64,000 nucleotides of DNA from Phymorhynchus buccinoides (Eukaryota > Mollusca > Gastropoda > Neogastropoda > Raphitomidae). This document shows positions 46,312-59,437 of the stretch, piece by piece. How positions within the stretch are numbered: position 1 is the stretch's first letter; every line of letters begins with the position of its first letter. The stretch covers positions 27,039,143-27,103,142 of the forward strand of contig CM065695.1 of NCBI GenBank assembly GCA_017654935.2, read 5' to 3'. A program made the translations under genes and the position numbers. The notes beneath the pieces were generated by a model. It did not search any database. It was not told the DNA's origin and was given only the letters and a program-made list of their open reading frames with translations.

Positions 46312-46572
46312 TTAGTCCCCGAGCCGAAGGTTCGGGAACTATTGTTTCTGTCTGGTCCATCCGGCGTGCCTCCGTCCGTCCGTCTGGCTATTCGTCCGTT
46401 TTTCTCAAAAACTATTCAGTCTATCATCATCAAATTTAGTATACTAGTTTGCCAAGATGCAAGCTATCCACTGATGTATTTAGTTTTACATTAAGGTCAA
46501 GGTCGTGCCAGTTATGGGGTTCAAACCCCCAAAACACATAATCGCTAGGCGATGCTGTGAGGGGACTTTGCA
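46312..46572 (+). repeat. Dispersed repeat family B (SINE-like), copy 2
   Basis: Starts TTAGTCCCCGAGCCGAAGGT and has CCGTCCGTCCG, ACTATTCAGTCTATCATCAT, GATGCAAGCTATCCACTGAT and GGGGTTCAAACCCCC. Full-length counterpart of 19806-20078 in opposite orientation. Followed at 46625 by AATAAACATTGATTCTGATT and a (GATTCT)n tail. Confidence 0.65.
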
Positions 46573-46686
46573 GCCGATCGGCGTTGCTCTTGTTATTTTT
46601 ATCAGTGCCATATAAAACCTTGTATTGGTTTTAAAGGGCAATAAACATTGATTCTGATTCTGATTCTGATTCACACACACACAAAC

Positions 46687-46860
46687 CTGTATGCCCCCCG
46701 ACATTCTGCAGCGTCAGACTAGCTCCGCCTATCTGCGTGTATCCACTGAGGTCGAAGTCGATCAGTTCATTGTCGTATTGAACCTCGCTGCTGTTGATGT
46801 TGATGGGGGACTGCTGGGTCTTCCCGCAGTCAGTGTAGTTCTCAGACCACTTTGATGGGC
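46687..46860 (-). CDS. Alpha-carbonic anhydrase exon (N-terminal catalytic-domain part)
   Basis: 174 bp. On the minus strand GTGGCGTGGCAG is followed by GC then the codons PSKWSENYTDCGKTQQSPIN and INSSEVQYDNELIDFDLSGY, ending GGHT plus one base before CATACAG|GTTTGT. SPINI and NVGGHT are conserved alpha-carbonic anhydrase landmarks (SPIDI and NNGHT). The Cys before the SPI motif is typical of secreted forms, which often form a disulfide. Entry is phase 1, exit phase 1, fitting the exon at 44705-44856. The upstream exon with start and signal peptide was not identified. A long (CA)n array begins 12 bp upstream of the acceptor. Confidence 0.9.
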
Positions 46861-46868
46861 CTGCCACG

Positions 46869-46870
<2 letters not shown>

Positions 46871-46920
<50 letters not shown>

Positions 46921-46957
46921 GCGCGCACGCGCGCGCACACACACGCACACGCATGCG

Positions 46958-47008
<51 letters not shown>

Positions 47009-47105
47009 ACACACACACACACACACACACGCACACACACACACACACACACACATATATACAATCACACACTGCACACACACAACAACCACACACACAC
47101 GCACA
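46871..47105. repeat. (CA)n/(CG)n compound microsatellite
   Basis: Lies directly in the polypyrimidine region of the exon at 46687-46860 (GT-rich on the minus strand). Confidence 0.95.
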
Positions 47106-47259
47106 CGCACGCATGTGTTTTTGCATAATTTCATGGTTTTCTCTTTATTATTGTTTTTCCAACTCCTGTACTGTCTATATTTTGTTTGTCAATCATTCTT
47201 GTTTTAATATGGTTCATAAAGAAACTGTAATAAACATTTCGTTGTTGTTGTTGTTGTTA

Positions 47260-47491
47260 CACACACAAACACAAACACACACACACACATATATACAATA
47301 TACATAATGTTACACCTTATACACCTGTGGGTGTGTGTGGGAGGTGTATAGGTGTGCCTGTGTGTGTGTGGGAGGGGCTGGGGGTGTATAGGTGTGTGTG
47401 TATGTGTGTGTGTGTGTGTGTGGGTGCCTGTGTGGAGGGAACGGGGTGTATAGGTGTATGTGTGTGTGCCTGTGGGGTGGCTGTACACATA

Positions 47492-47567
<76 letters not shown>
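47260..47567. repeat. (CA)n and GTGTGT-rich inverted tracts
   Basis: CA at 47262-47290, a GT-rich patch at 47325-47475, and pure CA at 47497-47567. The opposing tracts could pair. Confidence 0.9.
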
Positions 47568-47571
<4 letters not shown>

Positions 47572-48103
47572 CATATCGTAGTTAACATGAGGCGGATGTG
47601 ACGTCACAAAAAGTGTAAAAAGTGTGTAAAATCATGGGAGGCTATTAGGTCTGTGAAAAGGGTGTGCAGTTATAGCTAAATCAGCAGTTACTTCCCTTAG
47701 ATATTCGTGAGTTTGTTATTTCCCTTGTTATTTCCCTTTGCGCCTCTACACAAAGTTAAGTAGAATGTGTTAATTTGAGGGCATTTCTTTTTGCTCCTTT
47801 TAACAGTAAAACTCACATACTATTTATTTGATTTATTTTAAAGGGGTACATGTTCAATTGGAAATTTGAATATTTACATCCCTTTCCCGTTTCAGAATAA
47901 TATTAAAAAGTAAACATAGAAAATATACACATAAATATTGCCTGGTGTTACGTGGTGTTTTTTTCTCCCCTTTTTTCTTTCTTATTACTACTCACACTAT
48001 TAATGGTGTCATGTCCCTCCCACCCACCCACCCTTTCATACTATGTAGCTTGGTTATATAGTTGTGTATTTCATTGTTTTTATCATTGGTTGGTGATTGC
48101 CTG

Positions 48104-48104
<1 letters not shown>

Positions 48105-48142
<38 letters not shown>

Positions 48143-48200
48143 GGGGATATTTATATAGCGCGATACCCACATTGGGCTCATCGCACTTTACAACAAAATA
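48105..48200 (-). repeat. LINE 3' end with (AAT)n tail, left arm
   Basis: (AAT)n then AGGGGATATTTATATAGCGC and ACATTGGGCTCATCGCAC. It is the inverted form of 61450-61545 and marks the 3' terminus of the CR1/L2-like LINE. Confidence 0.75.
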
Positions 48201-48251
48201 AATGCATTACAAATCATTTTTTTGAGAAAAGGGGATGGGGGGAAAAAAGAA

Positions 48252-48885
<634 letters not shown>

Positions 48886-48903
48886 GGCATAGACTTTTAG
48901 TTT

Positions 48904-50203
48904 GGAAAATACAACCAGAAGAGGTGAGTTTTCAATGCTCTTTTGAAAGAAGACTCTGATGGGATTTCGTGGACAGGTTTATGAAGAGAACTCCACTGAG
49001 TTGGAGCAGATAAGGAGAAAGCCCTTTCTCCAAAGGACTTTGTTCGGACTTTTGGAATGCAGAGGGTGAAGTGGTCAGCTGAAGAACGAAGAGATCGAGC
49101 GGGAGAGTAAACAGATAGAAGGTTTGAAATGTAAGCTGGGGAAGATCCTGAGAAGAATTTGTGGTAAAGTATTGACAGTTTGTATTTGATGCGCGCCTCA
49201 ATAGGAAGCCAATGTAGGGACTGCAGTAAAGGAGTGATATGATCTCTTTTTTTCGCCTTGAACACAAGCCTCACAGTCGAATTTTGGACTCTTTGAAGTT
49301 TATTTATGCAACGTTTTGGACACCCAGCCAGGAGAGCATTGCCATAGTCCAACCTAGACAGAACCAGAGAACAGATCAAGATTTTTGTTGCTGAGACTGT
49401 AAGGTAATGACGGATAGAACTTATCTGACGGAGAGCTACATATGCAGATTTACAGACATGAGAAGTGAGAGGTGTACTTGTCAAAAGACATGTCATCGGA
49501 GAAATATGCATCATAGATTGCGTGCAGAGGAGAACTCAATGTCGTAGTTTCCTACACGGACAGTGACTGGTTTGGGACAGTTGGAGAAGGATATCTCTGT
49601 GTGCATGAGAAGGGCTTCGGTTTTATCATCATTTAACTTTAATTTATGCTGAGTCATCCAAGACTTAACCTGGGTGGTGCAACTTTGCATGTTTTGCAAG
49701 GCATGTTCTATTTTTGATGGATGAGATTACTTGTAAAGTTGGGTATCGTCTGCAAATGACTGATCTGAAATGGAGTGCTTTTCAATGAGTGTGTGTAAGG
49801 GTTTTGTATACATAATGAATAGAATAGGACCAAGCACTGATCCCTGGGGTACACCAAAAGCCAGCGCTTTTGCATCTGATGAAAAATCGTCAATGACAAC
49901 AGACTGTGTGCGAGATGTTAAGTAACTCTGAAATCAAGATAGGGCTGTACCAGTAATTCCATAATGGTTGTGGAGAGTGATAATGAGAATAGAATGGTCG
50001 ATTGTGTCAAAGGCAGCGCTTAAGTCTAGCAGTGTCAGAAGGGATACATCACCACGGTTGAGAGCAAGGAGAATATCATTTGTTACTTTAAGCAGTGCTG
50101 TTTCAGTACTATGAGAGGGTCGGTAAGCGGACTGGTTGGGGGAGAGAAGTGAGTGTGCATTCAAGTGTTCAAATAGCTCTGGCTTAAAGACTCCAGGGAT
50201 CAT
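48904..50203 (-). pseudogene. CR1/L2/jockey-like LINE reverse transcriptase, left-arm copy
   Basis: On the minus strand: [36 protein letters not shown], a Q-to-stop change near the SYL position, GVPQGS and then the FADDTQ block with frameshifts. The C-terminal region (SRLDYGNALLAGCPK, LHWLPIEARIKYKL, HLFWLYF) completes an RT thumb/C-terminal domain. RT copies the LINE RNA at a nicked target. Several stops and frameshifts make it a pseudogene. It retains about 200 C-terminal residues lost from the right-arm copy. Confidence 0.88.
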
Positions 50204-50569
50204 CCTAACAGCCGAAGTGCTTGAACACTATGGTACAAATGCACCAGCTAGTGATGAGAACATTATGTGTGCGACCACTTTTCATTACCCCACCACATGG
50301 ACAGCCGCACTTCAACTTCAGAGGATTTTGAAAGTTCTGATAATTATCATGCTAGGAACTTGCCATGGCTAAAGACAATCCCTGCATAACTATGCACAGC
50401 ATAACAATATTTTGATGTAGCCTTGGTGTTCTACTTATATCGATTGGTCTAGCACAGCCTTATATATGTCAAGAGGGATAGTATATTAAATAGTGTTTTG
50501 TGTTCTTGCTCACAGTCATTTAAATTTAAAGAAAGAAACTAAAAATAAAAATACCTTTGGTAATTTTTA

Positions 50570-52145
50570 ACAAGCTACTGCTTGTCTTTTTCAACCTTGT
50601 CTGACTGGCTGTGGTGGGAGCTGTTGGTGTTGTCCACTGAGTTGTCATTTGTGGGGTGAGTACTGTTGAGGAGGGGGCTGTACACAGGGGGCAAGGAATA
50701 CCCATACTTTCTTTCAGTGGGTTTTTGTTTTTGTTTCGGCCCTGGGGCGTTAAATATTCAGGGCGGGTAACCATTGGCCCGGAGCACTGTCTTAACATGA
50801 CATTCTTTTTTCAGTCTGCTCTTTTCCGTAGTGCAACTGGTTTTAGCTCTGTGTAGGAGGGTTCTGGCAACTGCACGTTTGTGTTGTAGAGGGTGGTTTG
50901 ACTGGAAGTGTAGGTATTGGTCAGTATGGGTCAGTTTGTGGTGTACAGTTGTTTCTATTGTTCCTTCTTTGCTTTTGTGAGCTCTAACATCAAGGAAGGA
51001 GATTTGTTGATCTTCTTCCGATTCACAAGTGAACTGGATGTTGGGTTGATGGAGTTGATTCCACTGAAAGAAAGTCCACCACCATCAGCATGCCATATGT
51101 GAAAGGGACATTGGAACACCTATCACGAACTTTTAGCCAACATGGTGTTCAGTATATAAACCTGTAAACTCCATCAGGTCACAGTTAACAAGGGTAAAGG
51201 ACAAGACGGAAACAGAGAAGAAGAGCGGTGTTGTGTACCATATACAGTGTGAGGAGTGTAATGGGGACTATTTTGGAGAGACCGGCAGGCCACTAAAAAC
51301 TAGGCGGGCAGAATAAAAAATATCCCACATAGTGAAAGATTTTGTTCTAAGTGCGACCACCAAGCTCTAGGAGATTGATTTCATTATGTTTTTGAATGTC
51401 AAACGTTCCAGGATGCTAGAAAACGTTATTTGCCAAATTATTGTTTAAAAAACCCAAACGTAATAAAGTTTAATTCCTTATTTCAGTCAAAAAATAAAAG
51501 AACTCTCAGTCGTTTAGCTTGTTTCATAAAAGCTATTTTAAAAGAGTTCTGAACCTTAGTTGATACCCCACTCTGTTAATTTTTTCTACTATTATTTACA
51601 CCTCCGGGTACACGAAGGGCATCTCCATGTCTGAGTTTATGTCCTAATTGTTTCTTGTCTTGTTTCATATGTCAATATTTGTTAAAGGAGATATGTTAAT
51701 TAGCGGTTTAAAAAAAAAATTGATTCATATGTGAAATTCCAGCAACTGTGTGTGTGCATGCATATGTGTGTATGTGTATGGTGGTGTATCTGTGCATGAT
51801 GGTATTATGTGCCTGTCTATATGGTGATGAGTACTGTTAAAATATTTTTTGGAGGCCATGTATGTTGATATGTACTGTTATGAAGTCCTTTGAGATATTA
51901 TTTGTAATGTTTGATGCCGCAATTGTGAATGGTTTTTATATTCATTTTCTTATGCCCCCAGGTGTTTTCGGAATAAAGCTGACTTGACTTGACTTGCTAA
52001 AAGAACATACTTCCAGAGCCCCCTATGTACAGTCCCTTCCTAAACAGTACTCACCCCACAAATGACAACTCAGTGGACAACACCAACAGCTCCCACCACA
52101 GCCAGTCAGACAAGGTTGAAAAAGAAAAGCAGTAGCTTGTTGAAA
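50570..52145. mobile_element. Rearranged Penelope-like element nest, left arm
   Basis: Bounded by an inverted ~130-bp segment (50573-50700 and 52015-52140, TTGTCTGACTGGCTGTGGTG and inverse). Between them, the minus-strand RT C-terminal remnant (about 50765-51066) lies head-to-head with a plus-strand GIY-YIG remnant (about 51089-51315; ATGCCATATGTGAAAGGGAC, GTGAGGAGTGTAATGGGGAC). A plus-strand non-LTR fragment follows. Mirror image of 58595-60165. Confidence 0.75.
51328..51552 (+). pseudogene. C-terminal fragment of a non-LTR retrotransposon ORF, left arm
   Basis: Codons HSERFCSKCDHQALGD, a stop, then FHYVFECQTFQDARKRYL and NKRTLSRLACFIKAILKEF end in TGA. CX2C...HX4C is the C-terminal zinc-knuckle-like motif of many LINE ORF2 proteins. 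About 450 bp of 3' UTR follow, to the AATAAAGCTGACTTGACTTG tail near 51972-52000. The inverse copy is at 59213-59437. Confidence 0.6.
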
Positions 52146-52299
52146 ATTACCAAAGGTATTTTAATTTTAATTTTATTTTTTGTTTCTTTTTCTTGATTTA
52201 AATAACTGTGAGCAAGAACACAAAACAATATGACTACCCCACAGTCGGAAAGCATCTTCACTCTAGTATATTAAATGTTTTCCTCAATGATGGAAAATC

Positions 52300-52400
52300 A
52301 TTGTACATTTTATTTATTTGTTTGTTTATTTATATATTTATTTATTTATTTACTTATTCATTTATTTATTTTATTCCATTGATACATTTATTTATTCATG
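52300..52400. repeat. (TTTA)n low-complexity tract
   Basis: TTTATTTATTTA, mirrored at 58370-58445 in the right arm. Confidence 0.9.
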
Positions 52401-53199
52401 CAATCCGAAAGTGCACCCACGAAAGCCATTCCAAGTGTTTCCTTATTTTTAATCCCATGCAAAAATCAGTTGCATAATTACATATTGTAGCTTAAAGACT
52501 AAAGGTGATACTTTTTCCCCCTGGCTGAGACCCCTTTGCCTAATATATGTGACTGATAATAAAGTAAGAAAACAAAGTAACAATATCTCAATTTTGTTTA
52601 AAATTTGGAGAGTGTACCTTATAATCAAGTGCGCATAAAATGCGGTAATTAAAATGGTAATATTTGATTTCATTTTCTTGCAAATGATCTAACAGGAATT
52701 ATTTTACTTAACTGTTCTTGCAGCTCATCAACATTCATCAATATATTTGAATGTGCACCTTACTTTAAAAAAAAAAGAATGAAGTAAAACTCAATTGAAA
52801 CGATGTTTTTAAATTTATGAATTGCATCTGGTTTAATGTCACAATGTACATACCATACAAACAGTGAAAATCCCAAAAAATGCTACCATAATAACTCATA
52901 CACAACAACTGGCCTTAAATCAGAAAGGATCAATGTACATTCTACAAATACATGATGCATAATTGATGCACGATAATTCAAGAGAACTGAAAGCTACTGG
53001 CATCTAATTTTGTAGGCAACACTAAGTAAGACTAAATCATGTAATATTCTGAAACTTATTTGAAAAACCCTTTTTTTATAATAATGTTCATGCAGTTCTT
53101 GGAAATACAACGTCAATTTTTAGTACTAGTACAGCTGCTGCTCCTATGACTTTCTTTTTAAAAAACAACCAGCAAACAAACAAACAACTGCAATGACTA

Positions 53200-53218
53200 T
53201 TACTACTACTACTACTAC

Positions 53219-53291
<73 letters not shown>

Positions 53292-53293
53292 AG
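53200..53293. repeat. (CTA)n microsatellite
   Basis: About 90 bp of CTA. Confidence 0.97.
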
Positions 53294-53965
53294 TACTCCC
53301 CGTTTATAGTAAACTCGGTTATAAGAAATTTCGGTTACAGTAAAGGAAAGCACTGGTTCCCGGCCAAAGGTCTACTGTTTTATTACTAAATAGACCTCGG
53401 ATAGTAGCAACTCGGTTATAATAAAAAAACCTGCTATAGTAAAGTTACTTTTGGTTCCCCACAGGACTGGCTCCTCGGTTACAATAAAAAAAAAAGTCCT
53501 CTTCGTGACCTTTGTAAATACGTCACCAATGTATGCCTCACAGTCTCACCACTCCCCCCACCCATCCATAATAGCAACTGGGTTATAATTAAAATTAAAA
53601 AAACTCCTATAGTAAAGTTATTTGTGGTTCCTCTTCGTTACAATAAAAACAAATATTGTCCTCTTCCTGACCTTTGTAAATACGTCATCAATGTATACGT
53701 CACAGTCTCACTATTCCCTCTACCCACCTTCAACGAAATTGAAAGGCACTCAAAAACATGTTTCTTTCCCCCTCATTACTTAGTTGAAGAAAATGAATCC
53801 GAAAAAAATAATATATATACAGCCGAATCTGCTTATAAGAAAACTCGCTTACAAAGAAGCAAAAAAAAATTCCCTGCAGAACTTCTTTCTTATCTATGAT
53901 CAAAACTGGGATATAAGAAACTCGCTTATAATAAAACTCGGTTATAAGCAAGCAATTTTTTTCGA
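53290..53965. repeat. Tigger/pogo-like non-autonomous repeat
   Basis: CAGTACTCCCCGTTTATAGT is followed by at least six CTCGGTTATAAT-type motifs and an inverted pattern towards the end. It resembles the subterminal repeats of mariner-pogo MITEs. An internal direct duplication is visible (GGTTCC...CGTTACAATAAAAA...GTCCTCTTC...GACCTTTGTAAATACGTCA at 53460-53530 and 53620-53690). Confidence 0.55.
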
Positions 53966-55559
53966 CATCTATGAAGTATTGATGGAATAGTGTATGGTTA
54001 TGTGTATGCATGCATAATAGTATAGTTTCTATTTAGTAATTTTAATGTTGAAATGGAGTGAATGAAGGCGGAAACTCTCAGTGGAAACTGACCTTGTTAA
54101 TTAAAACTTGGCGCTTATATCCAAGTTGGATTCTGCCAGCGTCGACCCATCAATATCAAGATCAAAGTGAATCTATGTAAAATGTCTTACTAACAACATT
54201 GCACACCGTTGATGATTATCAACACAGCAAATACAGTGAGTAAAAGAGTAGGAAGTTAAAAATGAACTTTCGATTTATGATTCCCGTACATATTTTCAGG
54301 GAATCTGGTTCAGATTGGGTATTGACCAGTGAGTCAGCTGCAGCTTCAGACCAGTTGAATGCAGCAACCTGTTAGTGCAGCAGCGGCGCAGAACCTGCTG
54401 GAAGATACTTTCAAGCCATTTGGATCGGAGTCAGCAACCAGCAACTAGCCAGGTGGATCTGGTGGTTCTGGCTTGTCAACCAAGGACATGGCTGTCATCT
54501 GGTGATCTATGGGATGTCCCTAACCTAGTCTTCGAGTCAATATGTGGATAGGTGCAACGTAATAGTAAGTGTCGAGTGACAGACTGACTTTAGTGATGAA
54601 AACTCGACATGTCAACATGTACAAAATTCTGATCACTACATTATATTTAAAGCAATTGGTGTTGAGAAATTAAGTCTTCAAGATGGAGTTGAACTTGAAG
54701 TCATTACTTGTATAATCTGTGCTGTGGAATAGACTGTTCGATCAATCAAGTACCGACGTTTCTATGGTCATCAAGAAGTGTACATTTGTGTTAGTATTAT
54801 TAGTCAGAGACATTTGTGATTCTTGTGTTTAACACTGTGTGGACACTGAAGTTCTAACCCAGTTGCTGTTAGGAACTGACATTTATTGAAATATTTTTAA
54901 AGGCTGTGTTATTAATCTAACCGTGGATGCCGTCAGCTACTGCAATCACAACGCTGGAGAATCTCAGTGGAAACTGATTTTGTTAATTAATAGTGTGATA
55001 AACTTGGTGAGGTTTGAGTGAAAGTATTGATGTGAGTGCTATGATTATTATTGTTGATTGAAATGATGTTTGTTCAACATTTATAATTGAATTCTGTTTT
55101 ATATTGTTAATTATACAGTTGCAGTTTATCCTTGGTGCTCCACAGAGATTGCTGTGAGCATGCAGTGAGGATGATAGAAAGCATGTGGATAGAGACAGGT
55201 TACTAAAGGAGCTAAGACACAATCTTGAACATGTACAATTGTATCCGTTCATAACTTTTTCTATGTAAACGTGAGCACAGTCCGCGTTTATGACATTGTG
55301 TCTAAAAGGTCTCTCTTTTTATAATAATAATATAGAAGATAGTTTCTCTTTTTTTTCCCAGCAGTGAAGTGTTAAGCTTAATGAATTTGATAATGTAAAG
55401 ACAACGGAATATAAATTATTGTACACACAATACCTTTTCTTGGAGTAGTTTTATGTTCTGGATCTGGATCATACATTGTAGGATTTTAGGATTGTATGGT
55501 ACATTGTAGAAGCCTATCAAGGCTCTATACACAATGGAACAGCCGAGTGCATTGAGAGA

Positions 55560-55965
55560 TGAAATTGCTGTCTTTATTGTAATGACACAATGGGGATATA
55601 ATTTGCTGTCTTGATGGCGATGATATAAGGGATTAGAAATTGATGGTTATGACACAAGGGATTTAAAATTGCTGTCTTGATAGTAATAACAATTGTTTTA
55701 AAATTGGTCATAATAGTAATGACACAGTGGACTTAAAATTGCTGTATTGATGGTAATGACACAGTGAACTTAAAATTGCTGTCTTGATGGCAATGACAGA
55801 AGGGATTTAAAAGTGCAGTCTTTATAGTAATGACACAAGGGATTTAAAACTGCTGTCTTGATGGCAATGACAGAAGGGATTTAAAAGTGCAGTCTTTATA
55901 GCAATGACACAAGGGATTTCAAACTGCTGTCTTGATGGTTATTATACAAGGGATTTAAGCACCAC
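55560..55965. repeat. ~41-bp degenerate minisatellite
   Basis: Repeated GGGATTTAAAATTGCTGTCT and TGATGGTAATGACACAAG with substitutions, about nine units. Continues in a second block at 57273-57405. Confidence 0.8.
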
Positions 55966-56247
55966 AAAGGAGAAGAAAAAACCCTGAATTCTAATCATAT
56001 GTAATAGAATATAAGTCAAATGTTATCTATGCTTTTCTAATGACCCAGATTTTTATTTTTTATTATGTGAATACTTTTCATAAGGATGTCATAAAGGTTA
56101 CTGGTTATTGCCAATTGCAGGTTTCCTTACAAATGTCACCATTGCAACTCTGTTTCATCTCTTTTATAAATATATAAATTGCATCTGAAATATTTGTGGG
56201 GTCTTGAGCAGTACTGCAATCGGCCGCAACCTTCATCTACTGGACCA
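55770..56247. repeat. Direct duplication, copy 1
   Basis: Matches 57273-57703: minisatellite end, CATATGTAATAGAAT..AAGTC, TTCATAAGGATGTCATAAAGG, CTTCATCTACTGGACCAG. Ends exactly where the TTAA MITE begins. Confidence 0.85.
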
Positions 56248-56248
56248 G

Positions 56249-56584
56249 TTAATTGAAATTTTCCGTTTTTGCCTTTCTGACCAAACATAAAGCTGTATTT
56301 TATTACCCTTTTTAGCTAATAACCTTTTTGGAATACTAACCCTATCCCTAAGCCTAATCCTACCCCCCCCCCCCCCCCCCCCCATAGGACGGGAAAACGC
56401 AATGAACCACGACTGTGACAAATGGCGCCGTGTACTGCAGTACATGGGGTGGGGGGGGGGGGGGGGGGGGTCCTATTAGATAATGGCCTAGGGTTAGTAT
56501 TCCAAAAAGATTATTAGCTAAAATGGTTAATACAATACAGCCTTATGTCTTGTAAGAAAGGCAAAAACGGGAAAATGGAATTAA
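56249..56584. repeat. TTAA-bounded MITE (piggyBac-like style)
   Basis: TTAA is followed by TTGAAATTTTCCGTTTTTGC at the left. The inverse GCAAAAACGGGAAAATGGAA precedes TTAA at the right. Subterminal AATAACCTTTTTGGAATACT and its inverse extend the ends to about 110 bp. The core carries a poly(C) (56364-56382) and a poly(G) (56451-56470). TTAA duplication is the hallmark of piggyBac targets. No transposase. Confidence 0.8.
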
Positions 56585-56772
56585 CCGAGAAATGCAGGGG
56601 AAGGGGAGGGGGGGCACATATTGACCTTTATCAAAAAATCTTCTTTGCAATTTTGAGATGAAAATAATTGCATTGACATTATGGATTCGGGACATTCAGC
56701 CATCTATATTATTTCAAGGTTTTTTTTTTTTTTTAGCTGGTATCATTATATTCCAGTTGTCATGAAGAAGAA

Positions 56773-57272
56773 NNNNNNNNNNNNNNNNNNNNNNNNNNNN
56801 NNNNNNNNNNNNNNNNNNNNNNNNNNNNNNNNNNNNNNNNNNNNNNNNNNNNNNNNNNNNNNNNNNNNNNNNNNNNNNNNNNNNNNNNNNNNNNNNNNNN
56901 NNNNNNNNNNNNNNNNNNNNNNNNNNNNNNNNNNNNNNNNNNNNNNNNNNNNNNNNNNNNNNNNNNNNNNNNNNNNNNNNNNNNNNNNNNNNNNNNNNNN
57001 NNNNNNNNNNNNNNNNNNNNNNNNNNNNNNNNNNNNNNNNNNNNNNNNNNNNNNNNNNNNNNNNNNNNNNNNNNNNNNNNNNNNNNNNNNNNNNNNNNNN
57101 NNNNNNNNNNNNNNNNNNNNNNNNNNNNNNNNNNNNNNNNNNNNNNNNNNNNNNNNNNNNNNNNNNNNNNNNNNNNNNNNNNNNNNNNNNNNNNNNNNNN
57201 NNNNNNNNNNNNNNNNNNNNNNNNNNNNNNNNNNNNNNNNNNNNNNNNNNNNNNNNNNNNNNNNNNNNNNNN
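56773..57272. other. Assembly gap (500 N)
   Basis: Exactly 500 undetermined bases inside the spacer of the large inverted repeat. Confidence 0.99.
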
Positions 57273-57703
57273 CATAATAGTAACGACACAGTGGACTTAC
57301 AACTGCTGTCTTGATGGTAATGACAGAAGGGATTTAAAAGTGCAGTCTTTATAGTAATGACACAAGGGATTTAAAATTGCTGTCTTGATGGTTATACAAG
57401 GGATTTAAGCACCACAAAAGAGCAAAAAAAACCAACAACTGAATTATAATCATATGTAATAGAATGTAAGTCAAATGTTATCTATGCTTTTCTAATTACC
57501 CAGATTTTTATTTTTTATTATGTGAATACTTTTCATAAGGATGTCATAAAGGTTTCTGGTTATTGCCGATTGCAGGTTTCCTTACAAGTGTCACCATTAC
57601 AACTCTGTTTCATCTCTTTTATAAATATATAAATTACATCTGAAATATTTGTGGGGTCTTGAGCAGTACTGCAATCGGCGGCAACCTTCATCTACTGGAC
57701 CAG
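57273..57703. repeat. Direct duplication, copy 2
   Basis: Second copy of 55770-56247. It diverges after CTACTGGACCAG into AAGGTAAAGGTAAAGGTAG, where the right arm begins. It starts in the gap, so a collapsed or duplicated assembly is possible. Confidence 0.8.
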
Positions 57704-59212
57704 AAGGTAAAGGTAAAGGTAGTGTTGCCTACACAATTAGATGCCAGTAGCTTTCAGTTCTCTTGAATTATCGTGCATCAATTATGCATCATGCATTTGT
57801 AGAATGTACATTGATCCTTTCTGATTTAATGCCAGTTGTTGTGTATGAGTTATTATGGTAGCATTTTTTAAAATTTTCACTGTTTGTATGGTATGCACAT
57901 TGTGACATTAAACCAGATGCAATTCATAAATTTAAAAACATCGTTTCAATTGAGTTTTACTTCATTCTTATTTTTAAGGAAAGTAAGGTGCACATTCAAA
58001 TATGTTGATGAAAGTTGATGAGCTGCAAGAACAGTTAAGTAAAATAATTCCTATTAGATCATTTGCAAGAAAATGAAATAAAACATTACCATTTTAATTA
58101 CCGCATTTTATGGATTATAAGGCGCACTTGATTATAAGGCACACTCTCCAAATTTAAAACAAAATTCAGATATTGTTACTTGTTTTCTTACTTTATTATC
58201 AGTCACATATATAAGGCAAAGGGGTCTCAGCCTGGGGAAAAAAGTATCACCTTTAGTCTTTAAACTACAATATGTAATTACGCAACTGATTTTTGCATGG
58301 GATTAAAAATAATGAAACAGTTGGAATGGCTTTCGTGGGTGCACTTTCGGATTGCATGAATAAATAAATATATCAATGGAATAAAATAAATAAATAAATA
58401 AATGAATAAGTAAATGAATATATACATATATACAAATAAATAAATAAAATGTACAATGATTTTCCATCATTGAGGAAAACATTTAATATACTAGAGAGAA
58501 GATGCTTTCCGACTGTGGGGTAGTCATATTGTTTTGTGTTCTTGCTCACAGTTATTTAAATCAAGAAAAAGAAACAAAAAATAAAATTAAAATTAAAATA
58601 TCTTTGGTAATTTTCAACAAGATACTGCTTTTCTTTTTCAACCTTGTCTGACTGGCTGTGATGGGAGCTGTTGGTGTTGTCCACTGAGTTGTCATTTGTG
58701 GGGTGAGTACTGTTTAGGAGGGGACTGTGCATAGGGGGCTCTGGAAGTATGTTATTTTAGCAAGTCAAGTCAAGTCAACTTTATTCCGAAAACACCTGGG
58801 GGCATAAGAAAATGAATATAAAAACCATTCACATTTGCTGCATCAAACATTACAAATAATAGCTCAAAGGACTTCATAACAGTACACATCAACATACATG
58901 GCCTTAAAAAAATATTTTAACAGTACTCATCACCATATAGACAGGCACATAATACCATCATGCACCACCATACACATACACACATATGCATGCACACACA
59001 CAGTTGCTGGAATTTCACATATGAATTATTTTTTTTAAACCGCTAATTAACTTATCTCCTTTAACAAATATTGACATATGAAACAAGACAAGAAACACTT
59101 AGGACATAAACTCAGACATGGAGATGCCCTTCGTGTACCCAGAGGTGTAAATAATAGTAGAAAAAATTAACAGAGTGGGGTTCGTGATATCAACTAAGGT
59201 TCAGAACTCTTT

Positions 59213-59437
59213 TAAAATAGCTTTTATGAAACAAGCTAAACGACTGAGAGTTCTTTTATTTTTTGACTGAAATAAGGAATTAAACTTTATTACGTTTTTT
59301 TTTTTAAAACAATAATTTGGCAAATAACGTTTTCTAGCATCCTGGAACGTTTGACATTCAAAAACATAATGAAATTAATCTCCTAGAGCTTGGTGGTCGC
59401 ACTTAGAACAAAATCTTTCACTATGTGGGATATTTTT
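59213..59437 (-). pseudogene. C-terminal fragment of a non-LTR retrotransposon ORF, right arm
   Basis: Inverse copy of 51328-51552 with the same CSKC...H...C motif region. The 3' UTR and TTGACTTGACTTG tail lie at 58758-59212. Confidence 0.55.

Larger units (their letters stand above)
53020..57722. other. Spacer of the large inverted repeat
   Basis: About 4.7 kb of single-copy orientation between the arms, including a 500-N gap. It holds a (CTA)n tract, a Tigger-like repeat, a TTAA-bounded MITE, a ~41-bp minisatellite and a direct duplication. From about 53960 to 55560 no gene is recognised. The only structure there is CTCAGTGGAAACTGA..TTGTTAATTAA, seen at 54078 and again at 54963. Confidence 0.7.
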
